From the NCBI GenBank assembly GCA_910584435.1, contig CAJUAP010000004.1, positions 39,866 through 103,865 on the forward strand: a DNA stretch of 64,000 bases, read 5' to 3'. Made by a program: the position numbers and the translations under genes. This stretch comes from an uncultured Acetatifactor sp. (GTDB lineage Bacteria > Bacillota > Clostridia > Lachnospirales > Lachnospiraceae). This document shows positions 6,807 through 15,772 of the stretch, in pieces; position 1 is the stretch's first letter, and the number at the start of each line of letters is the position of its first letter. The notes beneath the pieces were generated by a model, which did no database searches, was not told where the DNA came from, and was given only the letters and a program-made list of their open reading frames with translations.

Positions 6807-9528
6807 CTTTGGCCTCATACCAGTTATCCCCGGTATGCAGATCCACTTCCAATGTCACTGCCAGGTCTGCCGCAGCCTTCATATTTTCTTCCAGAAGCTT
6901 CCTCACCTGCGTTTCCTCTTCCCGCAAGGTTTCAATCACAAGCTCATCATGCACCTGCAGTATCAGCTTGGACTTAAGCCCCTGTTCCTTCAACGCCTTC
7001 CACACTCTGATCATGGCAATCTTAATAATATCCGCCGCCGTTCCCTGTATAGGTGAATTCATAGCCACACGCTCCCCAAAAGAACGCTGCATAAAATTAG
7101 AAGAAGAAAGCTCCGGAACCGGCCGCCTTCTGCCGAACATGGTTGTAATATATCCGTTTTTCTTCGCATCACCCACAAGCTTATCAAGAAATGCCTTCAC
7201 GCCCGGATAAGTTTCAAAATATTGTTCAATATATTCCGATGCTTCTTTGCGGCTGATGCTTAAATCCTGACTCAGGCCAAAAGAACTGATGCCATATACT
7301 ATGCCGAAATTTACCGCCTTGGCATTTCTCCGCTGTAAATCCGTCACTTCGTCAAATGGAGTATGGAATACTTTTGCAGCCGTAATCCGATGGATATCCT
7401 GCTCCATGCGGTATGCTTCAATCAACTGTGCATCCCCCGACATATGGGCAAGTACCCGCAATTCAATCTGGGAGTAATCCGCATCCATAAATTCATAGCC
7501 TTCCCTGGGCACAAACACCTTGCGGATACGTCTGCCCAGCTCCATACGCATAGGAATATTCTGCAGGTTCGGTTCCGTAGAGCTGATACGCCCCGTAGCG
7601 GTAATGGTCTGATTAAAATTGGTATGAATTCTCTGATCCTCTCCGATATAAACCGCCAGCCCGTCCGCATAGGTGGATTTTAACTTGGTAAGCTGTCTGT
7701 ATTCCAGAATCTCATTCACAATAGGATGATCCTCTGCCAATTTTTCCAATACATCCGCTGCAGTGGAGTATCCCGTCTTAGTCTTCTTGCCGCCGGGAAG
7801 CTTCATATGCTCAAACAGTACCTCTCCCAGCTGTTTCGGAGAATTTATATTGAATTCCATCCCCGCTTCTCTCTGAATGGAAGACTCCAATTCTTCAATC
7901 CTCTCCACCAAGGCATCCCCATAGGCTTTCAGCTCTTCCCGGCGTACCTCCACACCCTCACGCTCCATATCGTAAAGCACCAGCGACAAGGGCATCTCCA
8001 TTTCACGCATCAGCCGCTCCATACCTGTATCCTGCAGCTTTTTCACCAGAACCGCCTCTGCCTTCCATGACACATATGCGCCATAACAGCAATATTCCAC
8101 GAATTTGTCCGGCATGGACACAACAGCCTCTCCCAGCTTCGTCTTGCCGAAGACCTCTGCCCTGCCCGGAATTGTCAATCCTAAATGCTCTGATGCAATA
8201 GCTTCCAGGTCATAATCATTCTTTAAAGGATTCAGCAGATATGCTCCAATCAGAATATCAAAATATCGTTCCGTAGATTCTCTATCCAGATACCGATAAT
8301 ATTTCTTAATGTCAAAAGCGGAAATGCAGGCTTTCACCGAAAGCTCCTGTAATGCACTGCAAAGCTCATATAATTCTTCCGTCCCCTGAACTCCCTCAGC
8401 GCCTGCACCCTCCCCATTGCCATCTGAAAACATTCCGAGAAAAGAAAGCTGTGCATCTTCCTGGGACGGCATTACATACACACAGACTTCCCTTTCTGCT
8501 GCCACTGCAACGCCTAAGAGTTTATCTCCCTCCATGGGCAGAAACAGACCAATATGCTGTCCTTCCCTTACCTTTTTCAGCTTTCCCAGCAATTCCTTCC
8601 GGCTCTGTAACTGCCTGAATATCTTCTTAATCTCTTCGCCGCTTTCCGTGCTCTCCGCATCAAAACGCTTCAGCAGATTTCTGAATTCCAGCTGCTTAAA
8701 CAGCTGATATGCTTCCTGGGTGAAAAAGCCCTCCGCTTTTGCAGCTTCATAATCAAGTACCACATCACTGTCGGTCTTTATTGTGGCAAGGGCTTTACTC
8801 AAATCTGCAAGTTCCCGATTTTCCTTTAGAGATTCCCGGATACTTTTCTTGGAAATCTCATCTACATGGGCATAAATATTCTCCAGAGAACCATATTGAA
8901 CCATCAGCTCCGTTGCCGTTTTCTCCCCCACCTTCGGCACACCGGGGATATTATCCGATGTATCCCCCATCAATGCCTTCAGGTCAATAAACTGCAGCGG
9001 CGTCACCTGATATGTCTCAAGCACATTTTCCGGATAATAATCCTCTATTTCCGTCCTGCCCATTTTGGTCTTGGGAATCCTGATCTTAATATGGGCATCG
9101 GCAATCTGCAGCAGATCCCTGTCGCCGGAAACCAAAGACACCTCCAGACCTTCCGCAGCTGCCTTTTTCGCAAGCGTTCCCAAAATATCATCCGCTTCCA
9201 GCCCCGCCTGCTCCACGATGACCACGCCCATGGCCTTCAATACATCCTTCATCACAGGAACCTGTTCCCTCAGCTCTTCCGGCATAGGCTTCCTGGTCCC
9301 CTTGTATGCCTCATACATCTGATGCCGGAAGGTTGGCGCATGAACATCGAATGCAACCGCAAGGAAATCCGGCTTCTCTTCTTCCAGAATCTTAAATAAA
9401 ATATTCAGGAAACCGTAAACCGCATTTGTATGCAGCCCCTGGGCATTGCTTAAATTAGGGACACCATAAAACGCCCTGTGCAGAATACTGTGTCCGTCTA
9501 TCAATACAAGCTTCTTGTTCTCAAGCAT
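6802..9528 (-). CDS. polA: DNA polymerase I
   Basis: A full-length 908-residue PolA for replication gap filling and repair. The N-terminal 5'-nuclease domain (about 1-300) shows LIDGHSILHRAFYG, LEADDILGTLA, SGDRDLLQ and LMGDTSDNIPGVPKVGEKTA. The family-A polymerase domain shows motif A DADYSQIELRVLAH (about 682), motif B RRNAKAVNFGIVYG (about 733) and motif C QVHDELV (about 858). The middle 3'-5' exonuclease-like domain lacks the DxE metal site: the aligned strand reads IGLFLPMEG. Proofreading is therefore probably absent, as in many Gram-positive PolA enzymes. The ATG follows GGTGGTAGGAA. The stop lies inside the hairpin cluster. Confidence 0.96.
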   Translation of the reverse strand: MLENKKLVLIDGHSILHRAFYGVPNLSNAQGLHTNAVYGFLNILFKILEEEKPDFLAVAFDVHAPTFRHQMYEAYKGTRKPMPEELREQVPVMKDVLKAMGVVIVEQAGLEADDILGTLAKKAAAEGLEVSLVSGDRDLLQIADAHIKIRIPKTKMGRTEIEDYYPENVLETYQVTPLQFIDLKALMGDTSDNIPGVPKVGEKTATELMVQYGSLENIYAHVDEISKKSIRESLKENRELADLSKALATIKTDSDVVLDYEAAKAEGFFTQEAYQLFKQLEFRNLLKRFDAESTESGEEIKKIFRQLQSRKELLGKLKKVREGQHIGLFLPMEGDKLLGVAVAAEREVCVYVMPSQEDAQLSFLGMFSDGNGEGAGAEGVQGTEELYELCSALQELSVKACISAFDIKKYYRYLDRESTERYFDILIGAYLLNPLKNDYDLEAIASEHLGLTIPGRAEVFGKTKLGEAVVSMPDKFVEYCCYGAYVSWKAEAVLVKKLQDTGMERLMREMEMPLSLVLYDMEREGVEVRREELKAYGDALVERIEELESSIQREAGMEFNINSPKQLGEVLFEHMKLPGGKKTKTGYSTAADVLEKLAEDHPIVNEILEYRQLTKLKSTYADGLAVYIGEDQRIHTNFNQTITATGRISSTEPNLQNIPMRMELGRRIRKVFVPREGYEFMDADYSQIELRVLAHMSGDAQLIEAYRMEQDIHRITAAKVFHTPFDEVTDLQRRNAKAVNFGIVYGISSFGLSQDLSISRKEASEYIEQYFETYPGVKAFLDKLVGDAKKNGYITTMFGRRRPVPELSSSNFMQRSFGERVAMNSPIQGTAADIIKIAMIRVWKALKEQGLKSKLILQVHDELVIETLREEETQVRKLLEENMKAAADLAVTLEVDLHTGDNWYEAKV

Positions 9529-9561
9529 AGGTTCCTACCACCTCTATTATTTTGGATAAAT

Positions 9562-9882
9562 TTACAGCAAAATCCATATGACAAGCCCCAGCAGCAGACA
9601 TACGGCAATCACTTCCATTGTAAATCCTATATAAAGAAAAACACTGTGGAATCTTATCTTATGCTTCGTTTCTTCCAGACGCGCCTTCAATTCGGACTGC
9701 AGATCAAACGCGCTGCCGTCTTCCAGCCGTTGAATTCCTTCCGTCACCAGAAACTGAATCACCAGTTCTTCTTTACAATCCTCACATCTTTCGATATGCT
9801 CGCTGAACCGCAGCAAAGTCGGATAATCCATTTTCCGCCCGATAAAATCAGGTATCAGTCTCTCGAATTCTTTGCATTCCAT
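9562..9882 (-). CDS. Small zinc-finger (anti-sigma-like) membrane protein
   Basis: A 106-residue protein with an N-terminal putative zinc finger of the anti-sigma type (C at residue 3, then H-x3-C-x2-C in HIERCEDCKEEL), a helical linker and one C-terminal membrane segment (VFLYIGFTMEVIAVCLLLGL). This layout resembles zf-HC2 anti-sigma factors, but no sigma factor gene is adjacent, so binding to a sigma factor is only a possibility. The ATG at 9882 is preferred over one seven codons upstream because AGGAAGG precedes it and the upstream one would overlap metY. It follows metY by 14 bases and precedes polA by 33, so it may be cotranscribed with either. Confidence 0.65.
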   Translation of the reverse strand: MECKEFERLIPDFIGRKMDYPTLLRFSEHIERCEDCKEELVIQFLVTEGIQRLEDGSAFDLQSELKARLEETKHKIRFHSVFLYIGFTMEVIAVCLLLGLVIWILL

Positions 9883-9896
9883 ACTTTCCTTCCTGG

Positions 9897-11171
9897 TCAG
9901 CATTGTTCCAAAGCCTGTGCAAGATCTTCAATCAAATCTTCCTTATCCTCGATTCCACAGCTCATACGAATCAGCTCCGCCGGAACACCTGCATCCTTCA
10001 GCTGCTCATCCGTCATCTGACGATGTGTGCTGGAAGCCGGGTTCAGACAGCAGGTACGGGCATCCGCCACGTGAGTCTGAATCGCCGCGAGTTTCAGATT
10101 TCTCATAAAAATGCCTGCAGCCTCCCTTCCGCCTTTCAATCCAAAAGATACCACACCGCAGCTGCCGCCCGGCAGATACTTCTGTGCCAGAGAATAATAT
10201 TTATCCCCCGGCAGACTACAGTAATTTACATACTCCACCTTCGGATGCCCCGCGAGGAACTCTGCCACGGCCTGGCCGTTTTCACAATGACGCTTCATAC
10301 GGACATGCAAGCTTTCCAGCCCAAGATTCAGAATAAATGCATTTTGAGGACTCTGTATAGAACCAAGATCCCGCATCAGCTGCGCGGTACATTTTGTGAT
10401 GAAAGCCCCTTCTTTCCCGAACTTCTCTGCATAGACAATGCCGTGATAGCTTTCGTCCGGCGTACAGAGGCCGGGATACTTCTCCGCATAAGCCATCCAG
10501 TCGAATCTGCCGCTGTCTACAATGGCACCGCCCACAGCAGCTCCATGACCATCCATATATTTCGTAGTGGAATGGGTCACAATATCCGCCCCCCATTCAA
10601 AAGGCCGGCAGTTCACCGGTGTTGCAAAAGTATTGTCAACAATAAGGGGGACTCCGTGTGCATGTGCACATTTCGCGAATTTCTCTATGTCAAGAACCGC
10701 CAGGGCCGGATTTGCAATTGTCTCCCCGAAGACCACCCTGGTATTATCCTGAAATGCTGCATTCAGTTCGTCTTCTGACGCATCAGGATTTACAAAAGTG
10801 ACGGAAATGCCCATTTTCTTCATAGTAACGGAAATCAGATTGAATGTACCTCCATAAATGGTACTGGAAGCTACAATATGATCACCACAGCTGCAGATAT
10901 TGAACAGTGCATAAAAATTAGCCGCCTGACCGCTGCTGGTCAGCATACCTGCCGTACCGCCTTCAAGCTGTGTAATCTTGGCCGCAACATAGTCATTGGT
11001 GGGATTCTGAAGCCTAGTATAGAAATAACCGTTTGCTTCCAGATCAAAAAGCCTGCCCATGTCCTCGCTGGTATCATATTTAAAAGTCGTGCTCTGGACA
11101 ATAGGAATCTGACGGGCCTCCCCGTTTCCCGGCGTATAACCGCCCTGCACACATACACTGTTGATCTTCAT
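9897..11171 (-). CDS. metY: O-acetylhomoserine sulfhydrylase (PLP enzyme)
   Basis: A 424-residue protein of the Cys/Met-metabolism PLP family, sized for O-acetylhomoserine aminocarboxypropyltransferase. It makes homocysteine directly from O-acetylhomoserine and sulfide. The PLP lysine lies in THSTTKYMDGHG; the aspartate that contacts the pyridine nitrogen is in LIVDNTFATP; FYTRLQNPTND and SSGQAANF are typical. The ATG at 11171 has a strong GGGAGGAAATC site and lies 10 codons inside the longest open frame. A good sigma-A-type promoter is upstream. With the second transsulfuration-type enzyme at 34777-35907, the organism has at least two homologous sulfur enzymes. MetY rather than MetZ is a judgement from length and the 400-residue core. 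Confidence 0.85.
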   Translation of the reverse strand: MKINSVCVQGGYTPGNGEARQIPIVQSTTFKYDTSEDMGRLFDLEANGYFYTRLQNPTNDYVAAKITQLEGGTAGMLTSSGQAANFYALFNICSCGDHIVASSTIYGGTFNLISVTMKKMGISVTFVNPDASEDELNAAFQDNTRVVFGETIANPALAVLDIEKFAKCAHAHGVPLIVDNTFATPVNCRPFEWGADIVTHSTTKYMDGHGAAVGGAIVDSGRFDWMAYAEKYPGLCTPDESYHGIVYAEKFGKEGAFITKCTAQLMRDLGSIQSPQNAFILNLGLESLHVRMKRHCENGQAVAEFLAGHPKVEYVNYCSLPGDKYYSLAQKYLPGGSCGVVSFGLKGGREAAGIFMRNLKLAAIQTHVADARTCCLNPASSTHRQMTDEQLKDAGVPAELIRMSCGIEDKEDLIEDLAQALEQC

Positions 11172-11215
11172 CTCGATTTCCTCCCGATTGTAATAAAACA
11201 ATAAACTTATCTTTC

Positions 11216-11244
11216 AGTATACACATTAGCAGCAAAAATTTCAA
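11216..11244 (-). promoter_or_regulatory. Sigma-A-type promoter of metY
   Basis: On the minus strand, TTGAAA (11239-11244), a 17-base spacer and TATACT (11216-11221). The predicted start leaves a short leader of about 38 bases before the metY ATG, so there is no room for an S-box riboswitch between promoter and gene. Confidence 0.75.
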
Positions 11245-11293
11245 CTATAACCTTGTGAACACTTATTTTATTTTTACCTTATTTTTATGAAGA

Positions 11294-11321
11294 ATGCAAG
11301 GTGAACAAATTCACCTTGCAT
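11294..11321 (-). terminator. Hairpin terminator after the aldolase gene
   Basis: A perfect 12-bp inverted repeat, ATGCAAGGTGAA / TTCACCTTGCAT with a 4-base loop, stands between the end of the aldolase gene and the metY promoter. The following bases (TTCTTCAT) are only moderately T-rich. It separates metY transcription from the gene upstream. Confidence 0.65.
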
Positions 11322-11343
11322 CCTCCGTAAAAGTCCACTCGCA

Positions 11344-12315
11344 CTAATCCGCCGCAACAATTTCTTTATAAAATTCCGTATAATCCGTTCTCTTCTCCCT
11401 GGTAAATTCAATTGCCGCCCTGGGATGCTGATTCAGCAGTCCGGTCATTAAATACTGCAGATCATACCCCCACACAATGCCTTCCGCCTTCAGCTGGTTC
11501 ATATAAGTATCCACAAACTGAATGGCAGGATATACATTATATTTCGGATTCCTCAGAAATCCAAGCAGAAGCTCCATGGCACAGTTTCCCGCACCGCGCC
11601 CCATGGAAGCATAGGTTGCATCCAGCCAGTCCACGCCGTCTCCCACAGCCTCAATGGTGTTGGCAAATGCAAGCTGCTGATTATTGTGGGCATGGATTCC
11701 CACCTTTTTATTGTATTTGGCTGCAAATTCCATATACACATCCGCCAGACGGGCAATCTGTTCGGGATACATGGAACCATAGCTGTCCACAATATAAAGC
11801 ACATCCACAGGCGTTTTGCCCAGCATATCAAGAGCCGCTTTCAATTCCCCTTCCTGTGTATGAGAAATTGCCATAATATTACAGCTCACCTCATATCCTT
11901 TTCCCGCAGCATCCTCAATCATATCCACCGCACCGGGAATGGTATTCACATAGGTGGCCACTCTGATCAAGTCGATGGGGCTGTCCACACGATTGATGAT
12001 ATCCGACTTATCGCACCTTCCCACATCCGCCATAACCGCAATTTTTAAATCAGTGGCATTCTCCCCCACAATTTCCCGGATATGTTCATCCCGGCAGAAT
12101 TTCCACTTTCCAAATTTATTCTCATCAAACATCTCTTTTGATGCCTTATAACCAAACTCCATGTAATCCACACCGGCACGAAGATTTGCCAGATACAAAG
12201 CTTTTACAAATCCATCTGAAAAATAAAAATCATTGACCAATCCCCCATCCCGCAGGGTGGCGTCCACCACCTTCACATCCGGCCGATAAGCAATTAAATT
12301 AGATATTTCTTTCAT
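11344..12315 (-). CDS. DRE-TIM metallolyase (HMGL-like aldolase) family protein
   Basis: A 323-residue TIM-barrel protein of the HMGL-like/4-hydroxy-2-oxovalerate-aldolase superfamily. Near the N-terminus is VVDATLRDGGLVND, the family's metal-binding D-x-T-L-R-D-G motif. GIHAHNNQQLAFANT carries the HxHN metal ligands and VDWLDATYASMGRGAGN is the next conserved segment. A dimerisation module of the type seen in isopropylmalate synthases is missing. The ATG at 12315 has GAGGAG eight bases upstream. The substrate cannot be deduced: similar proteins are annotated as aldolases in many gut clostridia and some sit in polysaccharide loci. No partner acetaldehyde dehydrogenase is adjacent. Confidence 0.75.
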   Translation of the reverse strand: MKEISNLIAYRPDVKVVDATLRDGGLVNDFYFSDGFVKALYLANLRAGVDYMEFGYKASKEMFDENKFGKWKFCRDEHIREIVGENATDLKIAVMADVGRCDKSDIINRVDSPIDLIRVATYVNTIPGAVDMIEDAAGKGYEVSCNIMAISHTQEGELKAALDMLGKTPVDVLYIVDSYGSMYPEQIARLADVYMEFAAKYNKKVGIHAHNNQQLAFANTIEAVGDGVDWLDATYASMGRGAGNCAMELLLGFLRNPKYNVYPAIQFVDTYMNQLKAEGIVWGYDLQYLMTGLLNQHPRAAIEFTREKRTDYTEFYKEIVAAD

Positions 12316-12489
12316 CACTTTTTCTCCTCTTCGTCTCTGTAAAATGATACGCATGGCTGCGGCAGCAATAAACCACCGCCATAGATTTTATCAGTTTAAA
12401 GCGGCAAAGTCAAGATTTTCCGCAAAAAACATCTCCTATGCCGTAACGCACTTGTTACTGTTCTCACTCACCCTTGCCGTCTGCCGTAT

Positions 12490-12735
12490 CTATTCCCACA
12501 GCCAGCTCCTGATAGGATTGACTTTTTTGGCTTCCCCCAGAATTTCATCCTTATTCACCCTCAGAAAATTTTCCAGCTTCCGGACCTCTTCCTTGGAAAA
12601 GCCCTTTGCTTTTTCAATCATTCCTTCCGGCAGAATGCCTTCCGCATAATCCCCTCCCCGCACAAAAGAAACTCTTACTATGCGCTTTTTGTCCTTCATC
12701 ACATAACCGGATACCAGCATTTTCACTTCATCCAT
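12490..12735 (-). CDS. Small conserved hypothetical protein (81 aa)
   Basis: An 81-residue charged protein with no membrane segment or signal peptide. The pattern MDEVKMLVSGYVMKDKKRIVRVSF suggests two N-terminal strands, followed by a helical, Lys/Glu-rich middle and a C-terminal SWLWE. The family is not recognised. A TTAGGAG ribosome site precedes the ATG and a promoter-like sequence lies about 160 bases upstream, supporting real expression. It stands alone between the aldolase and DUF1905 genes. Confidence 0.55.
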   Translation of the reverse strand: MDEVKMLVSGYVMKDKKRIVRVSFVRGGDYAEGILPEGMIEKAKGFSKEEVRKLENFLRVNKDEILGEAKKVNPIRSWLWE

Positions 12736-12833
12736 ATTTTTCTCCTAATCCGACACCGCAATGTGTCCAGCCCCCGAATACTTCTCCTGTCATAGATGGC
12801 ATCCATTCTTATCTTCCTTCCCGTCCAATCAGG

Positions 12834-12843
12834 TAACAGTTCA
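12834..12843. repeat. Half-copy of the dispersed TAACAGTTCA palindrome
   Basis: One arm (TAACAGTTCA) of the palindrome found complete at 13450, 32233 and 60830. The second arm is not evident here. It lies in the leader of the 81-residue gene. Confidence 0.4.
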
Positions 12844-12897
12844 GCCATGCCATTCATAAGTCTTGACAATAGAAAGCCTGCAAACATTGACATGATT

Positions 12898-12926
12898 ATA
12901 TTACCACGATTCCCTCATAAGCTCAA
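12898..12926 (-). promoter_or_regulatory. Promoter-like sequence upstream of the 81-aa gene
   Basis: On the minus strand, TTGAGC (12921-12926), a 17-base spacer and TAATAT (12898-12903). It gives a leader of roughly 155 bases. No other terminator or start intervenes. Confidence 0.5.
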
Positions 12927-12948
12927 GAAAATTGTCGTTAGCCGCAGC

Positions 12949-13233
12949 TTAATTCATGTCACATTGTATGATCACATGTATGGAATCACCGGGCTGTTTT
13001 CCTATCCTGGCACGAATATCCTTCCGTATACCGATAATATAACGAACCGTTCCGCTCTCATTTTTTACCCCCATATTCACAATGCTTCCATCATAGGCCG
13101 CTCCGTCAAACCAAGCCCTGACCTTAACTCTGCCTCTGCCGAATTCCTTCCGTATATCATATGGAAATTCTGCATAAGCGCCATCTATCTCCGGAACCTT
13201 CTGAATCACAGCATCATATTCATATTTTTTCAT
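12949..13233 (-). CDS. DUF1905 domain protein
   Basis: A 94-residue, single-domain protein with the DUF1905 layout: a first strand (YEYDAVIQKVPEIDGAYAEFP), YDIRKEFGRGRVKVRAWFDG, then IIGIRKDIRARIGKQPGDSIHVII, the conserved K-x-I-R-x-x-x-G-x-x-x-G-D-x-V pattern. DUF1905 forms a small beta barrel, and its function is unknown. The ATG at 13233 has an AGGGGAG site and lies ten codons inside the open frame. The gene is divergent from the ankyrin-repeat gene and has its own promoter 140 bases upstream. Confidence 0.8.
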   Translation of the reverse strand: MKKYEYDAVIQKVPEIDGAYAEFPYDIRKEFGRGRVKVRAWFDGAAYDGSIVNMGVKNESGTVRYIIGIRKDIRARIGKQPGDSIHVIIQCDMN

Positions 13234-13379
13234 GTTCGCATTCTCCCCTGCCCGCATCATCATTCTCAGAATCCTTATGGCATTTACCCATTTTACTTAA
13301 GCTATTTCCGATCTTATAACGATTATTCTTTCCCCTGGTTCTGCCGTTATTCTCACTCCCGGTTATGTTGTATTTCTGT

Positions 13380-13408
13380 ACTATATCATTGCGCCGAATG
13401 TCAGTCAA
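13380..13408 (-). promoter_or_regulatory. Sigma-A-type promoter of the DUF1905 gene
   Basis: On the minus strand, TTGACT (13403-13408), a 17-base spacer and TATAGT (13380-13385). The predicted leader is about 140 bases. The gap 13234-13607 also holds the dispersed palindrome and the divergent ankyrin promoter. Confidence 0.7.
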
Positions 13409-13449
13409 CTATTTTTCTGACTTTCCAGCTGCTTTTCTGTATGACATTG

Positions 13450-13479
13450 TAACAGCTCATACCAATCACTGAACTGTTA
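13450..13479. repeat. Dispersed palindrome TAACAGYTCA-N10-TGAACTGTTA
   Basis: TAACAGCTCA (13450-13459) and TGAACTGTTA (13470-13479) form an inverted repeat with a ten-base spacer ending in CAC. Copies with the same spacer length occur at 32233-32262 and 60830-60859. Confidence 0.75.
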
Positions 13480-13498
13480 ATTTTTTATAAAATAATAC

Positions 13499-13548
13499 CA
13501 TAACGGAATTATCATGTTATAATAAATAGTACATAATGGAATTATCAT
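13499..13548 (+). promoter_or_regulatory. Extended -10 promoter of the ankyrin gene, flanked by 17-bp direct repeats
   Basis: Two copies of CATAAYGGAATTATCAT (13499-13515 and 13532-13548) are spaced 33 bases apart, about three helical turns. Between them lies TGTTATAAT, a perfect extended -10 (TGnTATAAT) with TATAAT at 13518-13523. There is no good -35. The arrangement suggests a regulator binding both repeats on one DNA face. Confidence 0.6.
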
Positions 13549-13607
13549 ATTTCCCTGTTCGAAAGCGGAATATCATCTAAAATAGTAAAAGTAAAGGAGA
13601 CACACTT

Positions 13608-15668
13608 ATGGATGTAAAAGAGTTGACAGACTTGCTGGTCAACGCCAGTGAAAACAATCGGTGCAGATACGTTCCCTGGTGGGAAGACGACTTTGAAAAC
13701 TGTATGTACCGATACGACCTCTTCCGGGAAGAAGAAATCAAAAATGTGGAGGCATGTGCGGCAGAATGCGGAAAAGAAACCCTGCTCTCACCTGTGGGAA
13801 AATACGGTTTCTCACCCTTCCATCTTCTTGTATGGCTTAACTTCTACCATGCGGTTGAGACATTCATGAACGATGCCAAACTGGATGAAAAGGAAATCAA
13901 TCTGACGAACGGCACCGGCACCACCCCTCTTATGATGGCATGCTGCCGCGGAAATCTGGCCATGGCAGAGCTTCTATTGCATCACGGTGCCGATTCCGGT
14001 CTGTGTGATGCCAATGGCAGGAACGGATACCACTATCTTGCCAATCCCAGGCTTACAGGGCTTCAAAACGGATTTCAGTGCTTGAGAAGCGGTCTTCTCC
14101 AGCGGGAGCCCCTTGCCCGTCTGCTTACCGGAGACATCAACCAGAAGGACGCAGAAGGGAAAAGCCCTCTTGTCTCCATGCTGTATGCGGAAAATGTCAA
14201 CTGCTCCTGGGCGTTGACCTCCGTTTTCCTTGAAAAAGGCGCAGCAGCAGACTACATAGACGAAAACGGCAATACCCTATTGCTGACAGCCATCCAGAAA
14301 CGCCACGTCACAGCCGCACTTATCTTGATGGGAAAATACAGCTCCATGGTCAATACGGCGAACAACGAGGGTCAGACTCCCATGCAGCTTGCCAAAGATT
14401 CCTACCAGGAAGAACTCTGCATGGCCTTAAAGGATCACGGTGCCGAACAGCCCTGCGACAATGTCCATACAGACATGGGAAATTTAAGCAGAATCACCAG
14501 CAATGCCTTTGCCCGCTTTTCCCCGGATGAAAGAGATTTCATGGGAATGGCTCTATATCTCACCCGGAAATTAATCAGGCAGATAGATCCGGATGACGAT
14601 GACGACATGAAATATATTATAGATATTATGCACAACGGACTCTCTCAGGACGAAAACTGCCAGGTACTTACTATCTGCCAGGAAGCCGGTATCGACTTTA
14701 CCGCGCCGATTCATTCCGGCGGCAGCGTCACCTGTCTGAGGGACAAATGCCTCGGCGCCGGATATGGCGTAAAAGTCCTCAGAAAATTCGCTGAACTGGG
14801 CGTGGATTTGGATGAAGCTGTAGTTCAGGGCAAAACCCCCGCCAATATCGCAGCCTTTCATGAGAAACCCAACGGTTTTTTCAAAGAAGCACAGAATTAT
14901 TTTGCCGAAGCGGCGCAGTATTTCTCCAAAGAATCCATGGAACAGCTCGATAATACGGGAACCAGCGCCATACACAGCGCCGCCCGGTTCGGACATGCGG
15001 ATATGCTTAAGGTCATGATAGAGAAAGGCGTGGATGTGAATCTGACTGAGGATGCACCTGCAGAATCCGGCAATACCCCTCTTCATACCGCCTGTATCTA
15101 CGGCCATGGGGATGTCGTTAAGCTTCTGATGGCTTCCGGCGCAGATGATTCTCTTCAGAATATCAATGGCGAGACACCGGCCCACCTTGCAGTGATGAAG
15201 AAGAAATTCGGAGGCGATTTACAGTCAAAAGACAGGTCTGCAGTGCTGAAAGAGCTGAAAACCCTTGATACGGCAAGAAATGACGGAATGACACCGCTTA
15301 TGCTGCTGCAGTCTCTGGATATCAATACCACTGTAACGCTGCTGCCCATCTTCTTAGACATGGGAGCGGACGTAAATCATACGGATAACAGAGGGAACAC
15401 GGCGCTGATACATAACACGCAGAACCAATGCTTCAAAGACATCGTCAAAGAGCTTGTCCGCGCCGGAGCCGACATTAATATTGCCAACAACGAAGGCAAT
15501 ACCGCCCTTCACTATGCTTTGCGCTATGGAAACCAGGATGTATCACGCTATCTGGTGAAAAAGGGAGCCGATTACAATCGTGCCAACAACCAGGGTGTCA
15601 CTCCCGTACAGCTTGCAGCAGAGCGTGGCTATGATACAGTATTGGAGGTTATGACGGATATTCATTAA
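13608..15668 (+). CDS. Ankyrin-repeat protein (686 aa)
   Basis: A 686-residue protein made largely of ankyrin repeats, recognisable by the G-x-T-P-L/A-L-H-x-A-x-x-x-G-x-x-x-x-V/A-x-x-L-L-x-x-G-A-D pattern. Examples are TGTTPLMMACCRGNLAMAEL, SGNTPLHTACIYGHGDVVKL and EGNTALHYALRYGNQDVSRY. About ten units can be seen, with a less regular stretch at residues 300-370 that includes an acidic DPDDDDD run. There is no signal peptide or membrane segment, so it is likely cytoplasmic and binds other proteins. An AAAGGAG site precedes the ATG. It is a single-gene unit with its own promoter and terminator, read against the direction of all its neighbours. Partner and function are unknown. Confidence 0.9.
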   Translation: MDVKELTDLLVNASENNRCRYVPWWEDDFENCMYRYDLFREEEIKNVEACAAECGKETLLSPVGKYGFSPFHLLVWLNFYHAVETFMNDAKLDEKEINLTNGTGTTPLMMACCRGNLAMAELLLHHGADSGLCDANGRNGYHYLANPRLTGLQNGFQCLRSGLLQREPLARLLTGDINQKDAEGKSPLVSMLYAENVNCSWALTSVFLEKGAAADYIDENGNTLLLTAIQKRHVTAALILMGKYSSMVNTANNEGQTPMQLAKDSYQEELCMALKDHGAEQPCDNVHTDMGNLSRITSNAFARFSPDERDFMGMALYLTRKLIRQIDPDDDDDMKYIIDIMHNGLSQDENCQVLTICQEAGIDFTAPIHSGGSVTCLRDKCLGAGYGVKVLRKFAELGVDLDEAVVQGKTPANIAAFHEKPNGFFKEAQNYFAEAAQYFSKESMEQLDNTGTSAIHSAARFGHADMLKVMIEKGVDVNLTEDAPAESGNTPLHTACIYGHGDVVKLLMASGADDSLQNINGETPAHLAVMKKKFGGDLQSKDRSAVLKELKTLDTARNDGMTPLMLLQSLDINTTVTLLPIFLDMGADVNHTDNRGNTALIHNTQNQCFKDIVKELVRAGADINIANNEGNTALHYALRYGNQDVSRYLVKKGADYNRANNQGVTPVQLAAERGYDTVLEVMTDIH

Positions 15669-15731
15669 CACCCTTCTCCTTTAGTGCCAACAATAGAATC
15701 CACCCTTCGCGAGGCTTCTATTGTCATGAAT

Positions 15732-15760
15732 AAAAGGCCGGAGGTTTTCCCCGGCCTTTT
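15732..15760. terminator. Bidirectional terminator between the ankyrin and chemoreceptor genes
   Basis: AAAAGGCCGG / CCGGCCTTTT with a nine-base loop, A-rich on one side and T-rich on the other, serves both converging genes. A second inverted repeat (CAATAGAA / TTCTATTG) lies just before it. Confidence 0.85.
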
Positions 15761-15772
15761 ATAATGCATTTA

